From: Olsenella profusa F0195 | GTDB taxonomy: Bacteria > Actinomycetota > Coriobacteriia > Coriobacteriales > Atopobiaceae | DNA: 64,000 bases | Assembly (NCBI RefSeq): GCF_000468755.1 | Contig: NZ_AWEZ01000017.1 | Location: 42,404 to 106,403, forward strand | Direction of reading: 5' to 3' | Shown here: positions 1 to 8,198 of the stretch, piece by piece | Layout of the letters: every line of letters begins with the position of its first letter | How positions within the stretch are numbered: the stretch's first letter is position 1 | Made by a program: the position numbers and the translations under genes | Notes under the pieces: generated by a model | The model's database searches: none | What the model was told of the DNA's origin: nothing | The model's input: only the letters and a program-made list of their open reading frames with translations

Positions 1-1
1 T

Positions 2-544
2 CTAGGCACCAGCGGCCCCGATGCGGTGCGCCTCTTTGAGGACGAGCTTCCCGAGGTGCTCCTCATGGACATCCAGATGCCCGACGGCGACGGCCTCACG
101 GCCTCACGCGAGATCCTTGGCGCTCACCCCACCGCACGCATCGTCTTCCTCACGACCTTCTCGGATGACGAGTACATCACGGGTGCGCTGCGCCTTGGTG
201 CCCGTGGTTACCTCATCAAGCAGGACATAGACACCATCGCCCCGGCGCTGCGCGCCGTCATGGCCGGGCAGTCCGTGCTGGGGGACGAGGTGCTGGAACG
301 AGCCACGGCCTTGGGCGCCGCCTCGGCGCCAGTGCAGCCGGACGAGTCCGCCTTGTCGCCCCTCACCACACGCGAGCGCGATGTGGTGCGTGCCGTGGCC
401 GATGGCCTCGACAACAAGGAGATCGCCGGTGCGCTCTGCCTCAGCGAGGGCACCGTACGCAATCACATCTCGGCGGTGCTGACGAAGCTGGGGCTCAGGA
501 ACCGCACGCAGCTGGCGGTGTTCTACTACCAGAACTGCCGCTGA
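2..544 (+). CDS. NarL/FixJ-family response regulator, 5' truncated by window edge
   Basis: The frame is open from base 2, so the true start lies upstream of the window. The visible 180 residues contain the receiver domain from its phospho-acceptor onward: Asp in MDIQMPDGDG (bases 68-70), the switch Thr in FLTTFSDDEY and the conserved Lys in GYLIKQD. A LuxR-type helix-turn-helix follows at the C-terminus (LTTRERDVVRAVADGLDNKE and EGTVRNHISAVLTKLGL). Such proteins are phosphorylated by a sensor kinase and regulate transcription. The kinase is usually adjacent and would lie upstream, outside the window. The target genes cannot be told from this sequence. Confidence 0.93.
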   Translation, partial: LGTSGPDAVRLFEDELPEVLLMDIQMPDGDGLTASREILGAHPTARIVFLTTFSDDEYITGALRLGARGYLIKQDIDTIAPALRAVMAGQSVLGDEVLERATALGAASAPVQPDESALSPLTTRERDVVRAVADGLDNKEIAGALCLSEGTVRNHISAVLTKLGLRNRTQLAVFYYQNCR

Positions 545-580
545 GAGCCATTAGCCTTCAGCCCCTCCCCCATTGTGCGA

Positions 581-650
581 GGTTTTTCGACCGATTTTGT
601 CTCGCGTGCGGACTCAAGTCCGCACGCGAGACGTCTTCAGCGGAAAAACC
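581..650. repeat. nested inverted repeat between convergent genes
   Basis: An inner 16-base perfect inverted repeat (599-614 with 617-632) is nested in an outer 8-base pair of arms (581-588 GGTTTTTC and 643-650 GAAAAACC). It lies between the convergent response regulator and rsmI genes, where a bidirectional terminator is expected. Neither side of the inner stem has a clean T-run directly after it, so a transposable palindrome is an alternative. Confidence 0.6.
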
Positions 651-697
651 AAGCACAACCCGTGGGGAAGTCAGCACGATCGAGGGGGAGTCGGCGG

Positions 698-1561
698 TCA
701 ACGTGCGCGGGACGCCTTCACCACCCGGTCGTACACCTGCGGCTTGGGAAGGCCATACTCCCTGGCAAGGCGCTTGGCAAGCGCGCTGGGGGGCTCGTCG
801 GCCGCAAGGCCGGCAGCGATGGCATCCTCGAGTGGCCGCACGGGCACAGACGTGGCCTCGTCCGCCTCCGGTGCGCCGATGATCACGACGCACTCGCCCC
901 GAACCTCCCCGCATGCCGCAAGCTCTGCCGCCACATGGGGGGCCACCCCCCGCACGACCTCCTCATGCAGCTTGGTGAGCTCGCGCACGAGGGCAACCCT
1001 TCTCATGGGAAACGCCTCGGCGATGGTGGCCAGCGTCGCGGCCACGCGATGAGGGCTCTCGTACACCACAAGGGCACCCGGCACGGACGCCAGCGCACGC
1101 AGGCGCTCCAGCTGGGCCTTGTGCCTGCGCGGGAGGAACCCCTCGAAGAAGAAGTGCTCCATGGGAAGCCCCGAGGCCACGAGCGCACAGGTGACGGCAC
1201 TCGGACCGGGGATGACCTCCACGCGCAGGCCCGCATCGAGCGTGGCATCCACCAGGCGCTGTCCCGGATCGGAGACGCCCGGCATGCCCGCGTCGGACAC
1301 GAAGGCCACGCGCTCCCCGGCCGCGATGCGCCCGAGCGTGGGCGCGATGCGGGAGGCCAGGGTGTTCTCGTCCGCACGCTGCAGCGACACGCGAACGCCA
1401 AAGTGGGACAGCAGCCTTGAGGTCACGCGCGTGTCCTCGCAGAGCAACACGTCCGCCTGGCGCAGCGTGTCCAGCACGCGCGGGGACGCATCGCCCAGGT
1501 TGCCGATGGGCGTGCCCACCATCGAGAGCACGCCGCCGTGCGGGACGCCAGACGTGCTCAC
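698..1561 (-). CDS. rsmI: 16S rRNA (cytidine(1402)-2'-O)-methyltransferase RsmI
   Basis: A 287-residue SAM-dependent tetrapyrrole-methylase-fold enzyme that 2'-O-methylates C1402 in the 16S rRNA decoding centre. Visible family blocks in order are VGTPIGNLGDASPRVL near the N-terminus, CEDTRVTSRLLSHFG, FVSDAGMPGVSDPGQRL, PGPSAVTCALVASGLP, FFFEGFLPRRHKAQLERL and YESPHRVAATL. The frame stays open well upstream, but the family N-terminus and a GTG at 1561-1559 fix the start. That GTG overlaps the TGA of the upstream GH5-like gene (GTGA), which implies translational coupling. Length fits the family. Confidence 0.95.
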   Translation of the reverse strand: MSTSGVPHGGVLSMVGTPIGNLGDASPRVLDTLRQADVLLCEDTRVTSRLLSHFGVRVSLQRADENTLASRIAPTLGRIAAGERVAFVSDAGMPGVSDPGQRLVDATLDAGLRVEVIPGPSAVTCALVASGLPMEHFFFEGFLPRRHKAQLERLRALASVPGALVVYESPHRVAATLATIAEAFPMRRVALVRELTKLHEEVVRGVAPHVAAELAACGEVRGECVVIIGAPEADEATSVPVRPLEDAIAAGLAADEPPSALAKRLAREYGLPKPQVYDRVVKASRAR

Positions 1562-2598
1562 GCGAGCATCGCCCGCTCGAACGTGGCGAGCGCCACCCGT
1601 GCGTCCCAACCAGACAGGCGACCTTCGGTCTTCCACGTCTGGAAGAACCACGCGGGGCACTTCCTGAACACGGCAAGCTGTTCGGAGACGAACACGCGCT
1701 CCAGGGCGATGCGGCCCTCGGGTGTGGTAGAGGAGTCCGCGAAGGGTAGCGAGGCGGACCACTTTCCCGCCATCACCGGCAGGCCGCACCTGCGTGCCGT
1801 CTCAAGCATCCTATGCGAACGCTGCGAGAGCTCGCGGATGCCCGTGGGGCCAGGCCCATCGACACGGTCGAGATAGTGGTAGAGGTGGCTGTCAAGCCAT
1901 ACGTTCTGGTAGCGTCGCGGTGCCATGAAGTGGCCCCAGGCACCCGGCTGGCCCGCATCGGGCAGGATGACCATGGCGTCCGGCGCGTTCTTGCGGACGG
2001 TGTCGTATGCCGCACGGTAGTAGTTTCGCAACTGATGGAGGGGCACGCCATCCGTGAGTGTGAAGCCATGGCGCACCTGCGGCACCACCTCGTCTGCAAC
2101 CTCGATGCCTGCGAGCGCGGCACGTGAGCAGTAGCGCTTGGCGAGGGTTCCCAGGACCACCAGCATATCGTTGCGGTACCGGGAGAACTCATCATGATTG
2201 CGCACGAGGATGGCGCTAGAGCTACGCTCGCCGGGCGTGATGGCGAGGGCCAGCACGATCTTGAGGTCGATGTCCTCTGCCCAGACGAAGGCCTGGTCGA
2301 CGTGGTCTATGCATCCCACATAGGGACCGGTCTCTGGGCCGGCGTCCCCAAACACGTACCATGGCACCTCCAGGCGCACGGCGTTGAAGCCACGCGCGGC
2401 AATGCCCCTGAAGTCCACCTGCGAGAGAAAGCCCCTGCGATGCTTCTCGACCATCTGCCGATAGGGCTCCTGCCCCATCGCAATCACCAGGGAGTCCTCG
2501 TCCAAGGCGCCAGAATCGGCAAAGAGGGAAGGCGTGACCCATGGCTCCAGCGTCAGCCAGCCGGTAAGGTTGACTCCATGCAAGGCCCGTCCTGCCAT
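1558..2598 (-). CDS. GH5-family (exo-beta-1,3-glucanase-like) protein, nucleophile Glu replaced by Lys
   Basis: A 346-residue (beta/alpha)8-type protein. The N-terminus HGVNLTGWLTLEPWVTPSLF and the C-terminal AWFFQTWKTE closely resemble GH5 exo-glucanases of the Exg type. The acid/base Glu is kept (E170 in EVADEVVP, equivalent to the NEP motif). The nucleophile motif, usually GEWS, reads GKWS here (K279, codon AAG at 1764-1762), so normal retaining hydrolysis is unlikely. No signal peptide is visible, so the protein is probably cytoplasmic. The ATG at 2598 follows a GGAGGG ribosome-binding site and precedes the conserved N-terminus. The gene is coupled to rsmI by a GTGA overlap. It may be a carbohydrate-binding pseudoenzyme; function unknown. 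Confidence 0.75.
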   Translation of the reverse strand: MAGRALHGVNLTGWLTLEPWVTPSLFADSGALDEDSLVIAMGQEPYRQMVEKHRRGFLSQVDFRGIAARGFNAVRLEVPWYVFGDAGPETGPYVGCIDHVDQAFVWAEDIDLKIVLALAITPGERSSSAILVRNHDEFSRYRNDMLVVLGTLAKRYCSRAALAGIEVADEVVPQVRHGFTLTDGVPLHQLRNYYRAAYDTVRKNAPDAMVILPDAGQPGAWGHFMAPRRYQNVWLDSHLYHYLDRVDGPGPTGIRELSQRSHRMLETARRCGLPVMAGKWSASLPFADSSTTPEGRIALERVFVSEQLAVFRKCPAWFFQTWKTEGRLSGWDARVALATFERAMLA

Positions 2599-2740
2599 GA
2601 CACTTCCCTCCGTCCCCGTGCCTCCCTCCCAACGAGTATAACCGCTCCGGTCGACACCAGAATCCGCTTCCACAGGAACCAGCGATTGACGAGATCGTCC
2701 CCTTCAACGGGACTCACGAGCTGAGCGAGGCGCGAACGTC

Positions 2741-3016
2741 ATGCATGTCTCGCCGGCCAATCTCTTCCCCTTGGACATCGCCCCGCCCGACGCCCAGGTC
2801 AAACGCAATGCAGCCGAGCTTGGGATGAACGTTGCCATGCCCACCGACTACTGCACCCGACCCTCGGCCTCCTCGATCCACCAGGCGGTCGTCAACTACA
2901 CGGGAATAGACGCCGCCTACATGCCCCGTGCCGCGGCAACTCTGGCACAGGCCTTTCAGCTGAATCGACGATTGGAGCTACCTTTCCCCTGCCGATATCG
3001 ATATGTTCTTCCATAG
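2741..3016 (+). CDS. uncharacterised 91-residue ORF, possibly a gene remnant
   Basis: An ATG ORF with third positions mostly G or C, as in real genes of this window, but no family recognised. The preceding bases 2690-2740 also look coding in another frame (DEIVPFNGTHEL), so this may be the end of a decayed gene rather than an intact one. The upstream GAGGCG is only a weak ribosome-binding site. The rest of 2599-3108 shows no other gene; it contains the GH5 leader on the minus strand and the aldehyde dehydrogenase leader on the plus strand. Confidence 0.2.
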   Translation: MHVSPANLFPLDIAPPDAQVKRNAAELGMNVAMPTDYCTRPSASSIHQAVVNYTGIDAAYMPRAAATLAQAFQLNRRLELPFPCRYRYVLP

Positions 3017-3108
3017 GCCACCCACGAATGGTCATGGGGTATGATTACGGGATACCGACAGTCGGCAGGCAACCGGGACGACGGTTCCCCCAGAGAGGAG
3101 AGAGACCC

Positions 3109-4593
3109 ATGAACGTAAAGCTGGACAAGACCTACGGGCTCTATATCGATGGAAGGTTCGTACCTGCCTCCGATGGTGCGACCTTCCCCACAACCAACCC
3201 CGCCACCGGCGAGAAGCTGGCCGAATGCGCCGAGGCCACCAGAGAGGACCTCGATGCGGCAGTCGACGCAGCCTGGAGGGCCTTCCCCTCCTGGAAGGAG
3301 GTCGAGCCCGCCAAGCGCGCCGCCGTCCTCCTCAGGATAGCCGACATCATCGATGCCAACGCCGACCTGCTCGCCGAGGTCGAGACCCTCGACAACGGCA
3401 AGCCCATCCGCGAGACCAAGGCCGTCGACATCCCCTTGGCCGCCGACCACTTCCGCTACTTCGCCGGAGCCATCCGCACCGAGGAGGGCTCCGCCAGCGT
3501 GCTCGACGGCGGCTTCCTGAGCCTCATCCTGCGCGAGCCCATCGGTGTCGTCGGTCAGATCGTCCCCTGGAACTTCCCGTTCCTCATGGGCGCCTGGAAG
3601 CTCGCCCCGGTGCTGGCCGCCGGAGACTGCACCGTCATCAAATCGTCCTCGTCGACGCCCCTGTCGCTGCTCGTCCTCATGCAGCTCATCGGCGACGTCG
3701 TCCCCGCCGGCGTCATCAACGTGATCACCGGCAGGGGCTCGAGGTCAGGCCAGTGGATGCTCGAGCATCCCGGCTTCCGCAAGCTCGCCTTCACCGGTTC
3801 CACCGAAGTGGGCCTCTCGGTTGCGAAGGCTGCCGCGGAGAGGCTCATCCCCGCCACGCTCGAACTGGGCGGCAAGAGCGCCAACATCTTCTTCGACGAC
3901 TGCAGCTTCGAGCAGGCCATCGATGGCCTGCAGCTGGGCATCCTCTTCAACCAGGGCCAGGTGTGCTGCGCCGGCAGCCGCGTCTTCGTCCAGGAGGGCA
4001 TCTACGACAAGTTCGTGGCGGCGGCCGTCGAGCAGTTCAACAAGGTGAGAATCGGCGATCCGCTCGACCCCGAGACCCAGCTGGGGGCCCAGGTCAACGA
4101 GGCACAGGCCAAGAAGGTCATGCGCTACATCGACATCGCCCGCAAGGAGGGCGCCACTATCGCCTGCGGCGGTGAGCCCTGCACCGAGGGCGCCTGTGCC
4201 AACGGCACCTTCTTCAAGCCCACGCTCATCACCGACATAGACAACAAGGCCACCTGCTCCCGCGAGGAGATCTTCGGCCCCGTTGCCGTGGTCATCAAGT
4301 TCAAGACCGAGGACGAGGTCGTCGCAATGGCCAACGAGTCGGACTACGGCCTGGGCGGTGCCGTGTGGACGCAGAACCTCAACCGCGCCCTACGCGTGGC
4401 CCGCAGCATTGAGACCGGCCGCATGTGGGTCAACACCTACAACCAGATTCCAGCCGGCGCACCGTTCGGTGGCTACAAGAGCTCCGGCATCGGCCGCGAG
4501 ACGCACAAGGTCATCCTCGATCACTACACGCAGGCAAAGAACATCATGATCAACCTCAGCGAGGCGCCGTCCGGATTCTATCCGCACAAGTAG
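3109..4593 (+). CDS. NAD(P)-dependent aldehyde dehydrogenase
   Basis: A 494-residue ALDH-superfamily enzyme oxidising aldehydes to carboxylates with NAD(P). Visible motifs are PWNFPFLMGAWKLAPVLAAG in the cofactor domain, FTGSTEVG, the general-base Glu in LELGGKSANIFF and the catalytic Cys in NQGQVCCAGSRVF, with EEIFGPV and the C-terminal GGYKSSGIGRE. The ATG at 3109 (MNVKLDK) follows a strong GAGAGGAGAGAG site; the upstream in-frame extension lacks homology. Length fits the ALDH1/betaine-aldehyde type. It is monocistronic and followed by a hairpin. The substrate cannot be assigned from sequence alone; there is no adjacent alcohol dehydrogenase or microcompartment gene. Confidence 0.92.
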   Translation: MNVKLDKTYGLYIDGRFVPASDGATFPTTNPATGEKLAECAEATREDLDAAVDAAWRAFPSWKEVEPAKRAAVLLRIADIIDANADLLAEVETLDNGKPIRETKAVDIPLAADHFRYFAGAIRTEEGSASVLDGGFLSLILREPIGVVGQIVPWNFPFLMGAWKLAPVLAAGDCTVIKSSSSTPLSLLVLMQLIGDVVPAGVINVITGRGSRSGQWMLEHPGFRKLAFTGSTEVGLSVAKAAAERLIPATLELGGKSANIFFDDCSFEQAIDGLQLGILFNQGQVCCAGSRVFVQEGIYDKFVAAAVEQFNKVRIGDPLDPETQLGAQVNEAQAKKVMRYIDIARKEGATIACGGEPCTEGACANGTFFKPTLITDIDNKATCSREEIFGPVAVVIKFKTEDEVVAMANESDYGLGGAVWTQNLNRALRVARSIETGRMWVNTYNQIPAGAPFGGYKSSGIGRETHKVILDHYTQAKNIMINLSEAPSGFYPHK

Positions 4594-4602
4594 CACCGCA
4601 GC

Positions 4603-4642
4603 ATGCCGGAGGGCACCCATCCGCCCCTGTGCCCTCCGGCAT
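4603..4642 (+). terminator. stem-loop after aldehyde dehydrogenase
   Basis: A perfect 14-base inverted repeat (4603-4616 ATGCCGGAGGGCAC with 4629-4642) begins 9 bases after the stop codon. The T-tract is weak. It lies between convergent genes (ALDH and queD). Confidence 0.65.
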
Positions 4643-4733
4643 CACACTCGTTCCACCCTGTGCGCAAGGCGTCTGCCCCGTCCCACGCCATCATCTAGGA
4701 GAGCCTCATGCTGTAAGGGGCTTGGAGACTCAG

Positions 4734-5153
4734 CTAGACGACGTAGCTCGCGCGGTTGTTGGGCGTCTCGTCGCAGTCAACCCTGCTGATGGGCAGTCCG
4801 CGGTCGCGGAGACGCTCGGCCAGGTAGCGCGCCAGGTTCTCCGCCGTCGTGCGGAAGGGTAGCATCGTGAGCGTAAATCCCTCGTCCTCGAGGGCCGCGA
4901 TGGTCTGCGGCTTGAGGGAGCCCTCCTCCACGAGAAAGGTATGGTCGAGCCTGTCGCATTCCTCGCGCACGATGCGCTTGAGGACCCCAAAGTCAACCAC
5001 CATGCCCCGCTGCGTGCCGGCCTCCCCGAGGGACTCGGCGGTGACGTAGGCCGTCACGCGCCACTGATGGCCGTGCAGGTTCTCGCACGCACCATGGTAG
5101 CCCGTCAGGAAGTGGGCGCTGTCAAACCAGTACTCGGTCGAGAGCTCGTACAT
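4734..5153 (-). CDS. queD: 6-carboxy-5,6,7,8-tetrahydropterin synthase (QueD/PTPS family)
   Basis: A 139-residue T-fold enzyme. QueD converts dihydroneopterin triphosphate to 6-carboxytetrahydropterin, the first committed step to preQ0 and queuosine. Zinc ligands are His14 (FDSAHFL) and the pair in LHGHQW near residues 27-29; the catalytic Cys is in ACENLHGH. The C-terminal DCDETPNNRASYV keeps the conserved substrate Glu region. It starts 6 bases after ricT stops and so ends the topA-tmk-holB-ricT operon. No queC, queE or queF is in the window, so the exact pterin role is inferred from family. Confidence 0.85.
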   Translation of the reverse strand: MYELSTEYWFDSAHFLTGYHGACENLHGHQWRVTAYVTAESLGEAGTQRGMVVDFGVLKRIVREECDRLDHTFLVEEGSLKPQTIAALEDEGFTLTMLPFRTTAENLARYLAERLRDRGLPISRVDCDETPNNRASYVV

Positions 5154-5159
5154 GATGAT

Positions 5160-6608
5160 CTACTCGCCCGAGGGGGCCGTGCCGACAGAGGGGCCACCCA
5201 CCGCGCCACCACGACCGCGACCGCCGCGATGGCGCCGCCGGCGCGGCTTGCGCTCTCCCGCCGTCCGGGCGGAGGCACCATCGCCCTCCTGCGGGCGTTG
5301 GTGCTGCTTGGCCTGCTGTCCACCACGGTCACCGGGCCGGCGGCGCTCCGAACGTCCTCGGCCCTGAGCCTTGCCCCCTGCCCGCTTGGCTTGCGTATCG
5401 CCCTGCGCCTCCGTGCCCTCATGATGACGGCGGCGATGGCGCGTGGCATGCTGTGCGCCGCCCTGTTCGTGGTGCGCCGCCTGCGGGGCGACGTCGTTCG
5501 CATGCACCTTCTTGCGGCGGTGGCGCTGTCGCCTGGATCCCTCCGAGGCCCCCCCACCCTCGCCGCGCGCCTCGGGCGCGCCCTGTCCCTTCCCCCCATG
5601 ACGGCGACGGCGGGATCGGCTCTCCACAAAGATGTCGGACTCGTTGAACGTCTCCTGGGGGATCACGCCGTTTGCACGGTCAAGCTCGGCAAGGGCCATC
5701 TGCACCTCGGGTGACTGCAGGCGCTCCAACGCCTCGCGCGACACCGTGTCGGGACGGCAGGGGCACGAGAGCTCCTCGCTCTTCCTGACGGCCGCCTCCG
5801 ACGTGTCCATGTCGACCAGGGGGACACGGATCTGCTTGCCGCTCTCGAGACGCAGCGCAAGCTGCTCCTTGGGCGTGTCATACTCCACGATCTTGGCCTT
5901 GCCCAGCGGCGTCTCGATGACGGCATTGCGCTTGGGGGCACGACGCTTGAAGTCGCGGTAGGCGTCGAACTCGTAGCGCAGGCAGCACATGAGACGGCCG
6001 CAGGCGCCCGAGATCTTTGACGTGTTGAGGGGCAGGTCCTGCTCCTTGGCCATGCGGATGGAGACGGGCTCGAACTCGCGGCCCAGGCGGGCGCAGCAGA
6101 GCTCCTGGCCGCAGTGGGCATAGCCACCGGCAAGCGCCGCCTCCTCACGCACGCCGATCTGGCGCATGTCCACGCGCTCGTGCAGCTCGCGTGAGAGCTC
6201 GCGCACGAGCTGGCGGAAGTCCACGCGCTCCTCCGCAGAGAAGTAGCACACCACGCGGCCACCCCCAAAGAGGTATTCCACCCCCACGGGCTTCATGTCC
6301 AGGTCAAGGCCATGCACCAGGCGACGGAAGGTGGGCAGGGCGTCCTCGCCACGCTCCGCAAGCCGCTCGGCATGCTTGAGGTCATCGGGCGAGGCGATGC
6401 GCACCACCGCACGCAGGGGGGCATCGCCCACGGTGTCCCTGAGGGTGTCCGCATCGACCTCCCGGGCATCCATGGTCACCAAGCCAATCTCCTGGCCACG
6501 CTCCGTGGAGCATATGACGTGGTCACCCTCCTGGGCACCCGTCTCCTTGGGATCGAACCACAGGTCGTGCGTTACATAGTGAAACCTTACCGGTACGACG
6601 GTGGGCAT
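5160..6608 (-). CDS. ricT: PSP1-domain protein (RicT/YaaT family) with long basic tail
   Basis: A 482-residue protein. Residues 1 to about 275 match the PSP1 family, including the cysteine-rich core HCGQELCCARLGREF and GACGRLMCCLRYEFDAYRDF that binds iron-sulfur in the B. subtilis RicA-F-T complex (RNA maturation, RNase Y specificity). From about residue 320 to the end there is a low-complexity tail very rich in Arg, Lys, Gly, His and Gln (RSRRRRHGGKGQG, HRRRHHEG, RRRRHRGGRGRGG), absent from Firmicutes RicT (about 275 residues). The ATG at 6608 has an AAGGAGG site lying inside the holB end; the genes overlap by 22 bases. It is in the usual neighbourhood of holB. The RNA-binding role of the tail is inferred. 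Confidence 0.88.
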   Translation of the reverse strand: MPTVVPVRFHYVTHDLWFDPKETGAQEGDHVICSTERGQEIGLVTMDAREVDADTLRDTVGDAPLRAVVRIASPDDLKHAERLAERGEDALPTFRRLVHGLDLDMKPVGVEYLFGGGRVVCYFSAEERVDFRQLVRELSRELHERVDMRQIGVREEAALAGGYAHCGQELCCARLGREFEPVSIRMAKEQDLPLNTSKISGACGRLMCCLRYEFDAYRDFKRRAPKRNAVIETPLGKAKIVEYDTPKEQLALRLESGKQIRVPLVDMDTSEAAVRKSEELSCPCRPDTVSREALERLQSPEVQMALAELDRANGVIPQETFNESDIFVESRSRRRRHGGKGQGAPEARGEGGGASEGSRRQRHRRKKVHANDVAPQAAHHEQGGAQHATRHRRRHHEGTEAQGDTQAKRAGGKAQGRGRSERRRPGDRGGQQAKQHQRPQEGDGASARTAGERKPRRRRHRGGRGRGGAVGGPSVGTAPSGE

Positions 6609-7735
6609 GCGAGTGCCTCCTTGACAGAGAGGAGCATGGTCTCGATGACCAGCTGAGGTGTTACGTTGTGGGCGAGGTCGTCCCGTGCCTGCGCAAGCGC
6701 CTCGAGCGCGCGGAGACAGCCCTCCGAGGATGCGGAGCGCGCGATGCGGTCGATGGGGTCGTTCACGTCCTCGTTCACCACCGGCTCGCCGATTTCCTCG
6801 ATACGCACGAGCACGTCGCGCAGGAGTGAGTCGGCAGCAGCCAACGCCTCCATCATACCCGAACGCTCGCGGGCACTTATCTCGCGCTTGTTGGCGGCCT
6901 CCACGCGCTTGAGTGCCGCGGGGCTCAGATAGTCGGCACTCTCGTCACGTGACGCCTCCTGGCGGGACCTCACCTGGTCGAGCGTCGCGTGCACTGCATC
7001 GACGATGTCGCGCGCGGCGCACAGCACGTCCCACGCATCATCGCGAGCCAGCTCCCCCAAGGTGCGCACCACTTTGCGGCGCACCTCGCGACGACTGGTC
7101 GAGGCGAGAAACTCGGCCGCACGTCCGGGCGCTCCCGTGATGGAGAGCGCCACGCGCGCCTCGTATCCCGTGATGCCGCTCGCCCGCTCCACGGCGCGCG
7201 CCGCGGCATCCGGTGCCACGATGCGGAAGGGGACCTGCTGGCAGCGCGAGACGAGCGTGGGCAGCACCGACGCCGCAGAGCGGGCGATGAGCACGAAGTA
7301 CGTGCCCTCGGGCGGCTCCTCAATGGTCTTGAGCAGGGCATTGGCAGCCGCACCGCGGAGCAGCCCCGCCTCGTCCAGGATATAGACCTTGGCCTGGGCG
7401 CGCACGGGTGCCAAAGGGACGTCGTCAATGAGCTCGCGCACCTGGCCCACGAGGTACCCCGTGGCGCTCTCGGGCTTGAGGTAGCGCACGTCGGGATGGG
7501 TGCGGTGGGCCACGCGGATGCACTCGTCGCAGCTCGCGTCGCCGCCGCGGGGACAGATGATGCACGTCGCCAGGGCAAAGGCGCCCTCCACCATGCCCGC
7601 GCCAGGGGCGCCCAGAAAGAGATAGGCCTGGCTCAGCCGGCCCTCCGCAAGGGCGCGCGCAAGGAAGTCGCGCACGCGGGGCTGCTGGTCGAGGACGGAG
7701 AGGGCCTGGGGATATGGCGATGCCTGCGTACCCAT
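6587..7735 (-). CDS. holB: DNA polymerase III subunit delta' (HolB)
   Basis: A 382-residue clamp-loader subunit. The AAA+ core is recognisable in SQAYLFLGAPGAGMVEGAFA (degenerate P-loop, as expected for delta'), the zinc-binding cysteines CIICPRGGDASCDEC, DEAGLLRGAAANALLKTIEE and the SRC motif (LVSRCQQVPF). The start is ATG 7735 with an AGGGGG site (GGCAGGGGGCAACTGACATG). The in-frame extension to 7804 lacks family similarity. It overlaps ricT downstream. It should directly follow tmk, but a 2.2-kb insert now separates them, and a degenerate copy of its start lies at 9941-10002. Confidence 0.93.
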   Translation of the reverse strand: MGTQASPYPQALSVLDQQPRVRDFLARALAEGRLSQAYLFLGAPGAGMVEGAFALATCIICPRGGDASCDECIRVAHRTHPDVRYLKPESATGYLVGQVRELIDDVPLAPVRAQAKVYILDEAGLLRGAAANALLKTIEEPPEGTYFVLIARSAASVLPTLVSRCQQVPFRIVAPDAAARAVERASGITGYEARVALSITGAPGRAAEFLASTSRREVRRKVVRTLGELARDDAWDVLCAARDIVDAVHATLDQVRSRQEASRDESADYLSPAALKRVEAANKREISARERSGMMEALAAADSLLRDVLVRIEEIGEPVVNEDVNDPIDRIARSASSEGCLRALEALAQARDDLAHNVTPQLVIETMLLSVKEALACPPSYR

Positions 7736-8198
7736 GTCAGTTGCCCCCTGCCAGGTTGCTCGCATCAGGCTGCGAGGTGGCAGCAGACGACCTTTGCGGG
7801 GCAACCTGACCTTGCAAACTGAGCATGAAAGTCCTTATCAGAGAAAAGCACGTTTTTTGCATGACAGTCTCTTGAATTGTAATGAGGGCGTACCGAAGTG
7901 CCAAGCCAGACTGCAAGTACTCCGAAGATCGTAGGCTGACACCCACAGGTACGTCAACAGGCCGTCAACGTCACACACCCATCCCCAAAGAGGCAGATTG
8001 CAACGCTCACCGAGATACTTTAGCTCAGATAGCCCATTGACAAGGGGACGGTACATCACACTCACCACCTGCTCTAGACTGCGCCTCTACCTAGACTTAG
8101 AGGAGCGAGGCATTGGAGCGCGGCAAAGACGCTGGACACTTTTATAGTTGTACCGACAATGAGCCCACCTCGCCCCTTCTAATGACGCGACCAGAACT
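7736..8198. other. low-GC intergenic segment, part of insert
   Basis: It holds the holB ribosome-binding site at its left end and then noticeably AT-richer DNA with no convincing gene. A minus-strand ORF at 7838-8068 (76 codons) resembles nothing recognised. A short hairpin (8084-8089 CCTCTA with 8098-8103 TAGAGG) could terminate the upstream ABC remnant. The segment forms the downstream part of the block inserted between tmk and holB. Confidence 0.5.

Noticed and set aside
7736..8198. Possible precursor peptide gene for the ABC exporter (small minus-strand ORFs 7737-7946 and 7838-8068)
   Set aside because: No double-Gly leader, no Cys/Ser/Thr-rich core and no ribosome-binding site; the transporter itself is broken.
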